NCBI RefSeq assembly: GCF_020564565.1
Contig: NZ_JAJCTD010000004.1
Location: 248,001 to 312,000, forward strand
Reading direction: 5' to 3'
Length of the DNA stretch: 64,000 bases
From: Rhodobacter sp. Har01
Lineage (GTDB): Bacteria; Pseudomonadota; Alphaproteobacteria; Rhodobacterales; Rhodobacteraceae
The notes under the pieces are model-generated. The model did not search any database. It worked only from the letters and a program-made list of their open reading frames with translations, and was not told where the DNA came from. The translations under genes and the position numbers were made by a program. Shown here one piece after another: positions 29,166 through 38,020 of this stretch (the stretch's first letter is position 1; every line of letters starts with the position of its first letter).

Positions 29166-29936
29166 ATGGCCGACACCCCCGTCATCGAAATCCACGACCT
29201 GCACAAGAGCTATGGCAGCCTCGAGGTGCTGAAGGGCGTCGACCTGACCGCCCCGCGCGGACACGTGATCTCGCTGATCGGCTCGTCGGGGTCGGGCAAG
29301 TCCACCCTGCTGCGCTGCTGCAACCTCTTGGAAGACAGCCAGCAGGGCGAAATCCTGTTCGAGGGCGAAGCGGTGCACTGGAAGGGCCAGGGCCTGCACC
29401 GCCACCCTTCGGACCGCGCCCAGGTGACGCGCATCCGCACCAACCTGTCGATGGTGTTCCAGCAGTTCAACCTGTGGTCCCACATGACCGTCCTGCAGAA
29501 CGTCATGGAGGCCCCGGTGACGGTGCTGAAGCGCGATCCGAAGGAGGTCGAGGAAAAGGCCCGCCACTACCTGGCCAAGGTCGGCATCGGCGAGAAGGCC
29601 GATGCCTGGCCGGCGCAGCTGTCGGGTGGCCAGCAGCAGCGCGCCGCCATCGCCCGCGCCCTGTGCATGGAACCCCGCGCCTTGCTGTTCGACGAGCCGA
29701 CCAGCGCGCTGGACCCCGAACTGGAACAGGAAGTCATCAAGGTCATCAAGGCCCTTGCCGACGAGGGCCGGACCATGCTGCTGGTCACCCATGACATGAA
29801 GCTGGCGGCGGATTGTTCCGACCATGTCATCTTCCTGCACATGGGCAAGATCGAGGAGGAAGGCCCGCCAGACCGCCTGTTCGGCGCACCGCAGACCGAC
29901 CGCCTGCGCGGCTTTCTGTCGGCCACCATGGCCTGA
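29166..29936 (+). CDS. Polar amino-acid ABC transporter, ATP-binding protein
   Basis: 256 residues. Walker A GSSGSGKST is at 39-47, the Q-loop in SMVFQQFNLW, the signature LSGGQQQR, Walker B ALLFDEPTSALDP and a switch His in LVTHDMK. Sequence around NLLEDSQQGEILFEGE resembles HisP/OccP. It powers uptake through the two permeases downstream. Order: ATPase, binding protein, two permeases, then amine-glutamylation enzymes, so the transporter probably feeds that pathway. Confidence 0.9.
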   Translation: MADTPVIEIHDLHKSYGSLEVLKGVDLTAPRGHVISLIGSSGSGKSTLLRCCNLLEDSQQGEILFEGEAVHWKGQGLHRHPSDRAQVTRIRTNLSMVFQQFNLWSHMTVLQNVMEAPVTVLKRDPKEVEEKARHYLAKVGIGEKADAWPAQLSGGQQQRAAIARALCMEPRALLFDEPTSALDPELEQEVIKVIKALADEGRTMLLVTHDMKLAADCSDHVIFLHMGKIEEEGPPDRLFGAPQTDRLRGFLSATMA

Positions 29937-30014
29937 GGCCGCAACCGAATTCGGCCGGGTCCCGCCGGGAACCGAGCACGATGAACAACCGAAAGCAAAC
30001 TGAGGGAGACCCGT

Positions 30015-30743
30015 ATGAAAAAGTTGCTTCTTGCCACCGCCCTTGCCACCCTTGCCGGCGTCGCTGCCGCGCAGGACGTCGTGCGCATCGGCACCGAGGG
30101 CGCCTATGAGCCCTACAACTACATCGACCAGGCCACCGGCGAGCTGACCGGCTACGAGATCGAGCTGGGCAACGAGCTGTGCAAGCGCGCCGAGTTGAAG
30201 TGCGAGTTCGTCCAGAACGCCTGGGATTCGATCATCCCGAACCTGCAGTCTGGCAACTACGACCTGATCATGGCCGGCATGTCGATCACCGACGAGCGCG
30301 ACCAGGTCATCGACTTCAGCCAGAACTACATCCCGCCGGCCGCCTCGGCCTACATGGCGCTGACGGCTGACGCCAAGACCGGCGAGGGCGCGGTGATCTC
30401 GGCGCAGACTGGCACCATCCAGGCCGGCTACATCGCCGAATCGGGCGCGACACTCCTGGAATTCGCCACGCCCGACGAAACCGTCGCGGCGGTGAAGAAC
30501 GGCGAGGCGGATGCGGTCTTTGCCGACAAGGACTACCTGGCGCCGATAGCCAAGGATTCCAACGGCGAGCTGCAGCTGCTGGCCAACGAAGTGCAACTGG
30601 GCGGCGGTGTCGGCATCGGCCTGCGCGAAAGCGACACCGAGCTGAAAGAGAAGATGAACGCCGCGATCCAGTCGATGAAGGATGACGGCACGCTGAACGC
30701 AATGATCACCAAGTGGTTCGGCCCCGAAGCCGTGACCTTCTGA
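30015..30743 (+). CDS. Polar amino-acid ABC transporter, periplasmic binding protein
   Basis: 242 residues. A signal peptide (MKKLLLATALATLAGVAAA) targets the periplasm. The SBP_bac_3 fold shows VVRIGTEGAYEPYNYID, GYEIELGNELCKRAEL, SGNYDLIMAGMSITDERD and the C-terminal KWFG. The family binds basic or polar amino acids such as arginine, ornithine, histidine or opines; the exact ligand is not visible. GAGGGAGA precedes the ATG. The hairpin after the stop should let it be made in excess over the permeases. Confidence 0.9.
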   Translation: MKKLLLATALATLAGVAAAQDVVRIGTEGAYEPYNYIDQATGELTGYEIELGNELCKRAELKCEFVQNAWDSIIPNLQSGNYDLIMAGMSITDERDQVIDFSQNYIPPAASAYMALTADAKTGEGAVISAQTGTIQAGYIAESGATLLEFATPDETVAAVKNGEADAVFADKDYLAPIAKDSNGELQLLANEVQLGGGVGIGLRESDTELKEKMNAAIQSMKDDGTLNAMITKWFGPEAVTF

Positions 30744-30754
30744 TTTGTGCAAGG

Positions 30755-30780
30755 AAGGGCGGCTTTCGGGCCGCCCTTTC
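30755..30780 (+). terminator. Attenuating terminator between binding protein and permease genes
   Basis: AAGGGCGGC pairs with GCCGCCCTT around TTTCGG, followed by TTC. It lies 11 bases after the binding-protein stop and directly before the first permease. A weak T-run suggests partial termination or mRNA 3'-end protection, a common way to raise binding-protein yield. Confidence 0.6.
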
Positions 30781-30788
30781 GCCGCAGG

Positions 30789-31676
30789 ATGTTTGAATAT
30801 TGCAGTGACCCCGCAACGCTGACAGGCCTGAAATGGCTGGGATGCTTCCTGACCACCGGGACGCATCAGAATTTCTATTGGTCCTTCGGTACGGTCCTGC
30901 TGCTTCTGGCCATCACCGCGCCGGCGGCGCTGATGTTCGGCTTTCTTGGCGCCACCGCCGCGCGGTCGCACCTGCCGCCGTTGTCGCTGATCGGCCGCAC
31001 CTACATTGCCGCCGTGCGGGGCGTGCCCGACATCGTCTATTTCATGTTCTTCGTGATCGCGCTGGACCAGGGCATCGAATGGACAAAGCATCTTTTCGTC
31101 TGTCCCGACCTTTCTCAGCCGGTCTGGTCAGGGCTTGAGTTCAAGGTCTGCCCTGACGCCAAGGTTCCGCTCGCGACCTCGGCGCCGATCTGGCACAAGA
31201 TCTATGCCTTCGGCACCGCCGTCGTCACCTTTGCCATCGTTTTCGGGGCCTTCGCGGCCAATGTGATCTATGGCGCGATGCAGGCCGTGCCGCGCGCGCA
31301 ACTGGAAACCGCCGAGGCCTATGGCATGAGCCAGGCCCAGGTGTTCCGCCGCATCCTGGTGCCGCAGATGTGGATCTATGCCCTGCCGGGCCTGTCGAAC
31401 CTCTGGCTGATCCTGATCAAGGCGACGCCCTTGCTGTTCCTGCTGGGCATCCAGGACATCGTCTATTGGGCCCGCGAACTGGGCGCCGCAAAGACCAGCG
31501 GCAACAACCCCTATCCGCATGGAGACTGGCGGATCTTCTACTTCCTGGGGCTGCTGGTGTTCTACCTGGCCTTCACCCGCATCTCGGAAATCGTCCTTGG
31601 CCGCCTGACCGCGCGGCTGTCGCACGGCCAGGCCACCGCCGCCGGAGAAGCCATGCGCAAGGCCGCGGTCCCATGA
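30789..31676 (+). CDS. ABC transporter permease (HisQ/OccQ type)
   Basis: 295 residues with about five to six membrane helices and the EAA loop AVPRAQLETAEAYGMSQAQV that docks on the ATPase. The N-terminal segment before the first helix is longer than usual and includes a Cys-rich loop (FVCPDLSQPVWSGLEFKVCP), probably periplasmic. ATG 30789 has little Shine-Dalgarno and sits right after the terminator hairpin. The stop overlaps the second permease as ATGA. Confidence 0.88.
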   Translation: MFEYCSDPATLTGLKWLGCFLTTGTHQNFYWSFGTVLLLLAITAPAALMFGFLGATAARSHLPPLSLIGRTYIAAVRGVPDIVYFMFFVIALDQGIEWTKHLFVCPDLSQPVWSGLEFKVCPDAKVPLATSAPIWHKIYAFGTAVVTFAIVFGAFAANVIYGAMQAVPRAQLETAEAYGMSQAQVFRRILVPQMWIYALPGLSNLWLILIKATPLLFLLGIQDIVYWARELGAAKTSGNNPYPHGDWRIFYFLGLLVFYLAFTRISEIVLGRLTARLSHGQATAAGEAMRKAAVP

Positions 31677-32506
31677 GCATGACCTGCTGGGAAACCGTCC
31701 AGGCCTACGGGTTGCGCTCGCTGGGCATCGGTGAACGCCTGCTGCCGCGCGAGGATTACACGATCTGCCAGCACTTCACCCTGATCGGCTCGGGCCTGAT
31801 CTGGAACATCTACTTCGGCGCGCTGGCGCTGGCCTTCGGCTTCTTTCTGGCCAATGCCCTGGCGCTGGCCAAGGCCAACCGCTCGGCATGGGTCCGCAAG
31901 CCGGCCGAGTGGTTCATCTTCGTCTTCCGCGGCTCGCCCTTGTTCATCCAGTTCTTCCTGGCCTACGAGACGCTGGTGCTGCTGCCCAAGTCCGGCATCG
32001 ACGTCTTCGGCATCACCGTCGCCACCGCCTGGACGACGAAAGCCTGGGCCGGCGCGCTGTTCGTGTTGTTCCTGAACACCGCCGCCTATTCGGCGGAGAT
32101 CTTCTACGGCGCGCTGCAGTCGATCCCGAAGGGCGACCTTGAGGCGGCGGAAGCCTATGGCATCAGCGGCTGGAAAAAGTTCACCCGGATCGAGTGGCCC
32201 ACCATGCTGCGGCTGGGCTGGCCTGCCTATACCAACGAGGCAATCTTCCTGTTCCACGCCACGACGCTGGTGTTCTTTTCCGGCTTCCCGGCATTCCAGC
32301 AGAAGGGCGACGCGCTGTATTACGCCAACTACTTCGCCGACAAGACCTTCAACCCGTTCATCCCCTACCCCATCGTCGGCTTCTACTTCATCCTGCTGAC
32401 GCTGGCGCTGACCTGGGGCTTCGGCCGGGTCAACCGCCACCTCAACCGCCACCTGCCGTCCAACCTGAAAGCGAAAATCCGCTTGCGTCCGGCCCTGATC
32501 CGGTAG
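31673..32506 (+). CDS. ABC transporter permease (HisM/OccM type)
   Basis: 277 residues with five or more membrane helices and an EAA loop (SIPKGDLEAAEAYGISGWKK). It is the partner of the preceding permease, coupled by a 4-base overlap. The segment FVFRGSPLFIQFFLAYE is typical of HisM-like subunits. Together with the ATPase and binding protein it completes one importer. The gene ends 201 bases before the first glutamine-synthetase-like gene. Confidence 0.88.
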   Translation: MSMTCWETVQAYGLRSLGIGERLLPREDYTICQHFTLIGSGLIWNIYFGALALAFGFFLANALALAKANRSAWVRKPAEWFIFVFRGSPLFIQFFLAYETLVLLPKSGIDVFGITVATAWTTKAWAGALFVLFLNTAAYSAEIFYGALQSIPKGDLEAAEAYGISGWKKFTRIEWPTMLRLGWPAYTNEAIFLFHATTLVFFSGFPAFQQKGDALYYANYFADKTFNPFIPYPIVGFYFILLTLALTWGFGRVNRHLNRHLPSNLKAKIRLRPALIR

Positions 32507-32515
32507 TAGCCTGCT

Positions 32516-32525
32516 TTTGATCAAA
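32516..32525. promoter_or_regulatory. TTTGATCAAA palindrome upstream of the amine-glutamylation genes
   Basis: A perfect 10-base AT-rich palindrome (with an extra T on the left and T on the right) in the 201-base gap before the first ligase gene. It is conspicuous against the GC-rich surroundings and could be an operator; the regulator is unknown and none is encoded nearby. Confidence 0.35.
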
Positions 32526-32707
32526 TTATCCGGGCCTCCGCCCGGACCCGGCGGGAAGGCCTTGCATCAAGGCGCCGCGGGGCAAGGCGATCGAAACCAA
32601 GGGAAGGACCAAGGGCATGGTCCAGAACCTTGCGCATCAGGCGGGCCAGATCCCTGTTCATCGGGGCAGGCCCCGGGCGCGGGGGACCGTGCTCTCCTGT
32701 TTTGAAC

Positions 32708-34045
32708 ATGATGAAGGACTGGCTGAGAAAGCACCCTAACGTGCGCACCATCCGCGTGGCCGCCGCCGACCTGAACGGTCAGGCGCGCGGCAAGCGCATC
32801 CCGGCACGTTTCGCCGACAAGGTCGTGAAGGACGGGACGCGGTTCCCCTTCTCGGTCCTGAACCTCGACATCTGGGGCGAGGACATCGACGACAGCCCGC
32901 TGGTGTTCGAGCAGGGCGACCAGGACGGCGTGCTGAAACCCACCGAGCGCGGCTTCATGCCGATGCCATGGCTTGAGGCGCCATCGGCCCTGCTGCCGAT
33001 CTGGATGTTCCGCGAAAACGGCACGCCCTACGAAGGCGACCCGCGCCACGCGCTGAACGCCGTGGTGCAGCGCTACAAGGCGCGCGGGCTGACCCCGGTG
33101 GTGGCGATGGAGCTGGAATTCTTCCTGATCGACGACAGCGGCAAGACCCTGCAAGTCCCGCCTTCCCCGCGCAGCGGCAAGCGCCGCAAGGCGGCCGAGA
33201 CGCTGTCGATCCGCGCGCTGGACGCCTTCGACACCTTCTTCACCGACCTTTACGACGCCTGCGAGGCGATGGACATTCCCGCCGACACCACCACCTCGGA
33301 GACCGGCCTCGGCCAGTTCGAGGTGAACCTGATGCACTGCGACGACCCGTTGCGCGCGGCCGACGACGCCTGGCTGTTCAAGATGCTGGTCAAGGGCCTG
33401 GCCCGGCGGCACGGCTTTGCCGCCAGCTTCATGGCCAAGCCCTACGCCGAATACTCGGGGTCCGGCCTGCACACTCATTTCTCGGTGATCGACGACAAGG
33501 GCGACAACATCTTCGATTCCGGCGGCCCGAAGGGAACCCTGCAACTGCGCCATGCGGTCGCCGGTTGCCTGGCGGCAATGGCCGACTCGACGCTGCTCTT
33601 CGCGCCGCACCTGAACAGCTATGACCGCCTGGTGCCCGACAAGCACGCCCCCACCGCCATTTCCTGGGGGTATGAGAATCGCACCTCGGCCATCCGCATC
33701 CCGGCCGGCAACCCCGCCGCGCGGCGGATCGAGCATCGCGTGGCGGGGGGCGACGTGAACCCCTACCTGATGCTGGCCGCCATCCTGGGCGCCGCCCTGA
33801 CCGGCCTGGAAGACGGACTGGAACCGCCGCCGCCGGTCACCGGCAACGCCTATGCCATGGGGCTGCCGCAGATTCCCGCCACCTGGGACGCCGCCATCGA
33901 CGCCTTCGAGCATTCCGACATGCTGTATCGCTTTCTCCCGCGCGAGTTGATCCGCAACCTGGTGCAGACCAAGCGGCAGGAACTGCACTACATCGCGGAA
34001 CTGTCACCCGAAGAACGGGTCGAGCTTTACCTCGACACGGTGTGA
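32708..34045 (+). CDS. Glutamine synthetase-like gamma-glutamyl amine ligase (copy 1)
   Basis: 445 residues. The GS N-terminal beta-grasp part begins VRTIRVAAADLNGQARGKRI. The ATP/glutamate site motifs ELEFFLID, ETGLGQFEVNL, GSGLHTHFSV and NRTSAIRIP are intact. This branch (PuuA-like) ligates glutamate to amines such as putrescine rather than to ammonia, judging by the neighbours: an amidotransferase and a PuuB-like oxidase. No tyrosine adenylylation loop typical of GlnA is obvious. It is 38% shorter in spacing to GATase than typical operons would require: the gap is 76 bases. Confidence 0.85.
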   Translation: MMKDWLRKHPNVRTIRVAAADLNGQARGKRIPARFADKVVKDGTRFPFSVLNLDIWGEDIDDSPLVFEQGDQDGVLKPTERGFMPMPWLEAPSALLPIWMFRENGTPYEGDPRHALNAVVQRYKARGLTPVVAMELEFFLIDDSGKTLQVPPSPRSGKRRKAAETLSIRALDAFDTFFTDLYDACEAMDIPADTTTSETGLGQFEVNLMHCDDPLRAADDAWLFKMLVKGLARRHGFAASFMAKPYAEYSGSGLHTHFSVIDDKGDNIFDSGGPKGTLQLRHAVAGCLAAMADSTLLFAPHLNSYDRLVPDKHAPTAISWGYENRTSAIRIPAGNPAARRIEHRVAGGDVNPYLMLAAILGAALTGLEDGLEPPPPVTGNAYAMGLPQIPATWDAAIDAFEHSDMLYRFLPRELIRNLVQTKRQELHYIAELSPEERVELYLDTV

Positions 34046-34121
34046 CCGCCGCAAGGCCGGCCCCCCTTGACCGCAAGGGGGGTCGTTCGCCACCTTGGGA
34101 CAAACCGCACAGGACCAAGCC

Positions 34122-34835
34122 ATGCAGATCGGCATCCTTCAGACCGGCGCCTCGCCCGACGCGCTCCGCGCCGAGATGGGCGACTACCCCGATTTCTTCG
34201 AACGCCTGCTGGCGGGCCGCGGCCTGACCTTCCGCCGCTACCATGTCGAGGCGATGCAGTTTCCGGGCAGCGTCCACGACTGCGAGGGCTGGCTGATCAC
34301 CGGCTCGCGCCACGGCGCCTATGAAGACCACCCCTTCATCAAGCCGCTCGAGGATTTCATCCGCTCCGCCTACGCCGCCCGGGTGCCGGTGGTCGGCATC
34401 TGCTTTGGCCACCAGATCATCGCCCAGGCCATGGGTGGCAAGGTGGAGCGCTACGACGGCGGCTGGGCCGTCGGCCCCACCGACTATGACTTCGGCGGCG
34501 AGAAGATCACGCTGAACGCCTGGCACCGCGACCAGGTGACCCAGGCGCCCGAGGGCGCCGAGGTCATCGCCACCAACCCGCACTGCGAAAACGCAGGCTT
34601 CCTTTACGATGACCGCATGTTCACCGTGCAGGCCCACCCCGAGTTCAAGCCCGAATTCGTCGATGGCCTGATGCGCACCCGCGGCCCCGGCCTGGTGCCC
34701 GATGACCTGATGGACCGCGCCCGCGCCCGGCTGGACCAGCCGCTTGACGACCAGACCATGGCAGGCCGCATCGCGGCCTTCTTCCTGAACCACCAGACGA
34801 CCCAAGCAAATGGGGCCGAGAAGCTCCGCGCCTGA
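34122..34835 (+). CDS. Type 1 glutamine amidotransferase (class I GATase-like)
   Basis: 237 residues. The nucleophile is Cys94 in VGICFGHQIIAQAMGG, with the catalytic His/Glu in VQAHPEF near 174-176. It belongs to the stand-alone GATase group near YfeJ rather than to the PuuD family proper. In this setting it most likely hydrolyses a gamma-glutamyl intermediate (the PuuD step) or supplies ammonia; that is inference. AGGA precedes ATG 34122. It sits between the two ligase genes. Confidence 0.85.
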   Translation: MQIGILQTGASPDALRAEMGDYPDFFERLLAGRGLTFRRYHVEAMQFPGSVHDCEGWLITGSRHGAYEDHPFIKPLEDFIRSAYAARVPVVGICFGHQIIAQAMGGKVERYDGGWAVGPTDYDFGGEKITLNAWHRDQVTQAPEGAEVIATNPHCENAGFLYDDRMFTVQAHPEFKPEFVDGLMRTRGPGLVPDDLMDRARARLDQPLDDQTMAGRIAAFFLNHQTTQANGAEKLRA

Positions 34836-34873
34836 CCGGCCGCGGGGGCCACCCCCCAACCACAGTGTGACTT

Positions 34874-36229
34874 ATGTCCAAATGGACCGACCAGCTGCCG
34901 CAGGCAGCGCGCGACTACATCGGCAACCGCCGGGTAGACGAAGTGGAATGCGTGATCGCCGACATCGCCGGCGTCGCCCGCGGCAAGGCCATGCCGGCCG
35001 CCAAGTTCGGCAAGCAGACCAGCTACTACCTGCCGAATTCGATCTTCCTGCAGACGATCACCGGCGACTGGGCCGACAACCCCTTCGACGCCTTCACCGA
35101 ACCCGACATGGTCCTGGTGCCGGATTTCTCGACCACCGTCGCCTCGCCTTGGACCAGCGACGTCGCGCTGCAGGTCGTCCATGATGCCAAGGACCAGGAT
35201 GGCAACGACATCGGCTTTGCGCCCCGCAACGTGCTGAAGCGCATCGTCGCGCTTTACGCCGCCCAGGGCTGGAAGCCGGTGGTGGCGCCCGAGATGGAAT
35301 TCTTCCTGGTCGCCCGCAACATCGACCCCAATATGCCGATCATCCCGCCGATGGGCCGCACCGGGCGGCGGGCGGCGGCCAAGCAGGCCTATTCGCTGTC
35401 GGCGGTCGATGAATACGGCAAGGTCATCGACGACATCTACGATTTCGCCGAAGCCCAGGGCCTTGAGATCGACGGCATCCTGCAGGAAGGCGGCGCCGGC
35501 CAGATCGAGCTGAACCTCGCCCACGGCGACCCCGTGCGCCTGGCCGACGACGTGTTCTTCTTCAAGCGGATGATCCGCGAGGCCGCGTTCCGTCACGATT
35601 GCTTTGCCACCTTCATGGCCAAGCCGATCGCCGAAGAACCCGGCAGCGCCATGCACATCCACACCTCGGTGGTGGATACGAAGACCGGCAAGAACATCTT
35701 TTCCGGCCCGAAGGGCGTGGAAACCGAGGCCTTCGCCCATTTCATCGGCGGCATGCAGGCCCACATGGGCGCGGCCATCGCGCTGCTCGCTCCCTACGTC
35801 AACAGCTACCGCCGCTACGTGCCGGACTTCGCCGCCCCCATCAACCTGGAATGGGGCCGCGACAACCGCACCACCGGCCTTCGGGTGCCGCTGTCCACCC
35901 CCGCCGCCCGCCGGATTGAAAACCGCCTGCCCGGCATGGACTGCAACCCCTACCTCGGCATCGCCGCCACGCTGGCCTGCGGCTATCTCGGCCTGATGGC
36001 GAAGCAGGCGCCGCGCCCGGAATTCTCGGGCTCGGCCTATGTCGACAGCGACGAGATCCCCACCACCCTGGGCGACGCGCTGGACCTGCTGGATGAGGAT
36101 GCGGCGCTGAAAGAGGTGATGGGGATCGACTTCATCAAGGTCTACGACAGCGTGAAGCGCAACGAATACAAGGAATTCCTGCAAGTCATCTCGCCGTGGG
36201 AGCGTGAGCATCTGCTCTTGAACGTGTGA
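34874..36229 (+). CDS. Glutamine synthetase-like gamma-glutamyl amine ligase (copy 2)
   Basis: 451 residues. IADIAGVARGKAMP, EMEFFLVA, GAGQIELNL, GSAMHIHTSV and NRTTGLRVP are the GS-fold active-site motifs. It is clearly paralogous to copy 1 but distinct through most of its length, so the two probably glutamylate different amines or form mixed oligomers. The stop overlaps the start of the oxidoreductase gene as TGATG, indicating coupling. Confidence 0.87.
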   Translation: MSKWTDQLPQAARDYIGNRRVDEVECVIADIAGVARGKAMPAAKFGKQTSYYLPNSIFLQTITGDWADNPFDAFTEPDMVLVPDFSTTVASPWTSDVALQVVHDAKDQDGNDIGFAPRNVLKRIVALYAAQGWKPVVAPEMEFFLVARNIDPNMPIIPPMGRTGRRAAAKQAYSLSAVDEYGKVIDDIYDFAEAQGLEIDGILQEGGAGQIELNLAHGDPVRLADDVFFFKRMIREAAFRHDCFATFMAKPIAEEPGSAMHIHTSVVDTKTGKNIFSGPKGVETEAFAHFIGGMQAHMGAAIALLAPYVNSYRRYVPDFAAPINLEWGRDNRTTGLRVPLSTPAARRIENRLPGMDCNPYLGIAATLACGYLGLMAKQAPRPEFSGSAYVDSDEIPTTLGDALDLLDEDAALKEVMGIDFIKVYDSVKRNEYKEFLQVISPWEREHLLLNV

Positions 36230-37536
36230 TGGCAGCGAACCTTCTGCACGCCAATGACCGGACCGGGGAATACCCGGCCAGTTACTACGCCGCGACTGCG
36301 ACGCCGCTTGCGCCCTTCCCCACGCTGCACGGCGCAACCACGGCCGATGTCTGCATCATCGGCGGTGGCTACACCGGCCTTTCGGCCGCCCTGCACCTGG
36401 CCGAACGCGGGCTGTCGGTGGTGCTGCTCGAGGCGCACCGGGTGGGCTTCGGCGCCTCGGGGCGCAACGGCGGTCAGGTCGGCAGCGGCCAGCGGCAGGA
36501 TCAGGTCTGGCTGGAAAAGGTGGCGGGCCGCGACGACGCCCACCGCTACTGGCAGCTGGCCGAGGATGCCAAGGCCCTGGTCCGCGACCTGATCGCCCGC
36601 CACGCCATTCCGGTGACCTTTCACCCCGGCATCGTCCATGCCTGCTGGACCGATACCGAGGTGCGCGAGCTGCACCTTTACGGCGAAAAGCTGCACCGCG
36701 ACTACGGCTATTCCCAGCTTGAACCGCTGGACCGCGCGGGCATCGCCCGCATCGTCGGCTCGCCGGTCTACAAGGGCGGCGAGATCGACCGAGGTGCGGG
36801 CCACCTGCACCCCTTGAACTTCGCCCTCGGCCTGGCCGCCGCCGCCGCCCGCGCCGGCGCCCGCCTCTATGAGCGCAGCGAGGTGCACCACATCACCCAC
36901 GGTGCAAAACCCGTGGTCGCCACCGGCGGCGGCCGCGTCACCTGCGACCATGTCATCCTTGCCGCCAACGGCTATCTCGGCGCGCTGGAGCCGAAGGTCG
37001 CGGCACGGGTCATGCCGATCAACAACTTCATGCTGGCGACCGAACCGCTGGGCGACCGCGCGGCCGAGGTCCTGTCGGAAAACGTCGCCGCCTGTGACAC
37101 GAAATTCGTGGTGAACTACTGGCGGCTGTCGGACGACAACCGGCTGCTGTTCGGCGGCGGCGAAAGCTACGGCTACCGCTTCCCCGACATCGTGAAGACC
37201 GTCTCCAAGCCGATGCTCGAGGTCTACCCCCAACTGAAAGGCGTGAAGATCGACCACGCCTGGGGCGGCACCCTGGCGATCACCTTGAACCGCATGCCCT
37301 GCTTTGCCCGCGTCCGCCCCAACGTCCTGTCGGCCTCGGGCTACTCGGGCCACGGCGTGGCGCTGGCCACCCTGGCCGGCAAGCTGCTGGCCGAGGCGGT
37401 GTCCAGCCAGTCCGCCGGCTTCGATCTGATGGCCAGCCTGCCGCAACCCCGCTTCCCCGGCGGCGCCGCCTTCCGCTGGCCGCTTCTGGTGCTGGCGATG
37501 AGCTGGTATTCCGCCCGCGACCGGATCGGGTTCTGA
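36229..37536 (+). CDS. puuB: FAD-dependent oxidoreductase, PuuB (gamma-glutamylputrescine oxidase) type
   Basis: 435 residues. The opening HANDRTGEYPASYYAAT is characteristic of PuuB-like DAO-fold oxidases, followed by the dinucleotide motif IIGGGYTGLSAAL at 43-55 and GASGRNGGQVGSGQR. The C-terminal SGYSGHGVALATLAG closes the FAD site. It oxidises a gamma-glutamylated amine to the aldehyde. The aldehyde dehydrogenase (PuuC) and a PuuR-like regulator are not in this cluster. Confidence 0.88.
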   Translation: MAANLLHANDRTGEYPASYYAATATPLAPFPTLHGATTADVCIIGGGYTGLSAALHLAERGLSVVLLEAHRVGFGASGRNGGQVGSGQRQDQVWLEKVAGRDDAHRYWQLAEDAKALVRDLIARHAIPVTFHPGIVHACWTDTEVRELHLYGEKLHRDYGYSQLEPLDRAGIARIVGSPVYKGGEIDRGAGHLHPLNFALGLAAAAARAGARLYERSEVHHITHGAKPVVATGGGRVTCDHVILAANGYLGALEPKVAARVMPINNFMLATEPLGDRAAEVLSENVAACDTKFVVNYWRLSDDNRLLFGGGESYGYRFPDIVKTVSKPMLEVYPQLKGVKIDHAWGGTLAITLNRMPCFARVRPNVLSASGYSGHGVALATLAGKLLAEAVSSQSAGFDLMASLPQPRFPGGAAFRWPLLVLAMSWYSARDRIGF

Positions 37537-37552
37537 GCCCTCGCCCGCAGGT

Positions 37553-37981
37553 CTACCAGTGCCCGATGTTCGGCATCGACACCCAAGGCTCGGCCGGCGC
37601 CAGGGCAGCGCCCTTCTGCAAAAGCTCGACCGAGACATTGTCGGGGCTGCGCACAAAAGCCATCCGGCCATCGCGCGGCGGGCGGTTGATCACCACCCCG
37701 TTCGCCTGCAGATGCGCGCAGGTGGCATGGATATCGTCCACCTCATAGGCCAGATGGCCAAAGTGCCGGCTGTCCGACGGCAGCCCGGTATCGCCGTCCC
37801 AGTTCCAGGTCAGTTCCACGGGGCAGTCCGGCTGCCCCGGCGGCGCCATGAAGACCAGCGTGAACCGGCCCTGCTCGCTGTCATAGCGCCGGGTCTCCTC
37901 CAGCCCCAGAAGCCGGTAGAAGGCCATGGATTTCTCCAGGTCCAGCACCCGGACCATGGTGTGCAGGTAGCGGATGGTCAT
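37553..37981 (-). CDS. gloA: VOC-family protein, lactoylglutathione lyase-like
   Basis: 142 residues in two beta-alpha-beta-beta-beta repeats. Metal ligands can be placed at His in YLHTMVRV, Glu in PVELTWNW, His in GHLAYEV and Glu in VSVELLQ. The FYRLLGLEETRRYDSEQGRF segment is typical of glyoxalase I. It would convert the methylglyoxal-glutathione hemithioacetal to S-lactoylglutathione. It converges with the oxidase gene 16 bases away. Confidence 0.86.
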   Translation of the reverse strand: MTIRYLHTMVRVLDLEKSMAFYRLLGLEETRRYDSEQGRFTLVFMAPPGQPDCPVELTWNWDGDTGLPSDSRHFGHLAYEVDDIHATCAHLQANGVVINRPPRDGRMAFVRSPDNVSVELLQKGAALAPAEPWVSMPNIGHW

Positions 37982-38020
37982 GCCAACCTCCCTTTCAAGC
38001 GATGCAGTCGCCGGACACCA

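Noticed and set aside
28764..31091. Minus-strand open frame of 775 codons over the ABC transporter genes
   Set aside because: Antisense shadow of ATPase, binding protein and permease genes whose motifs are complete.
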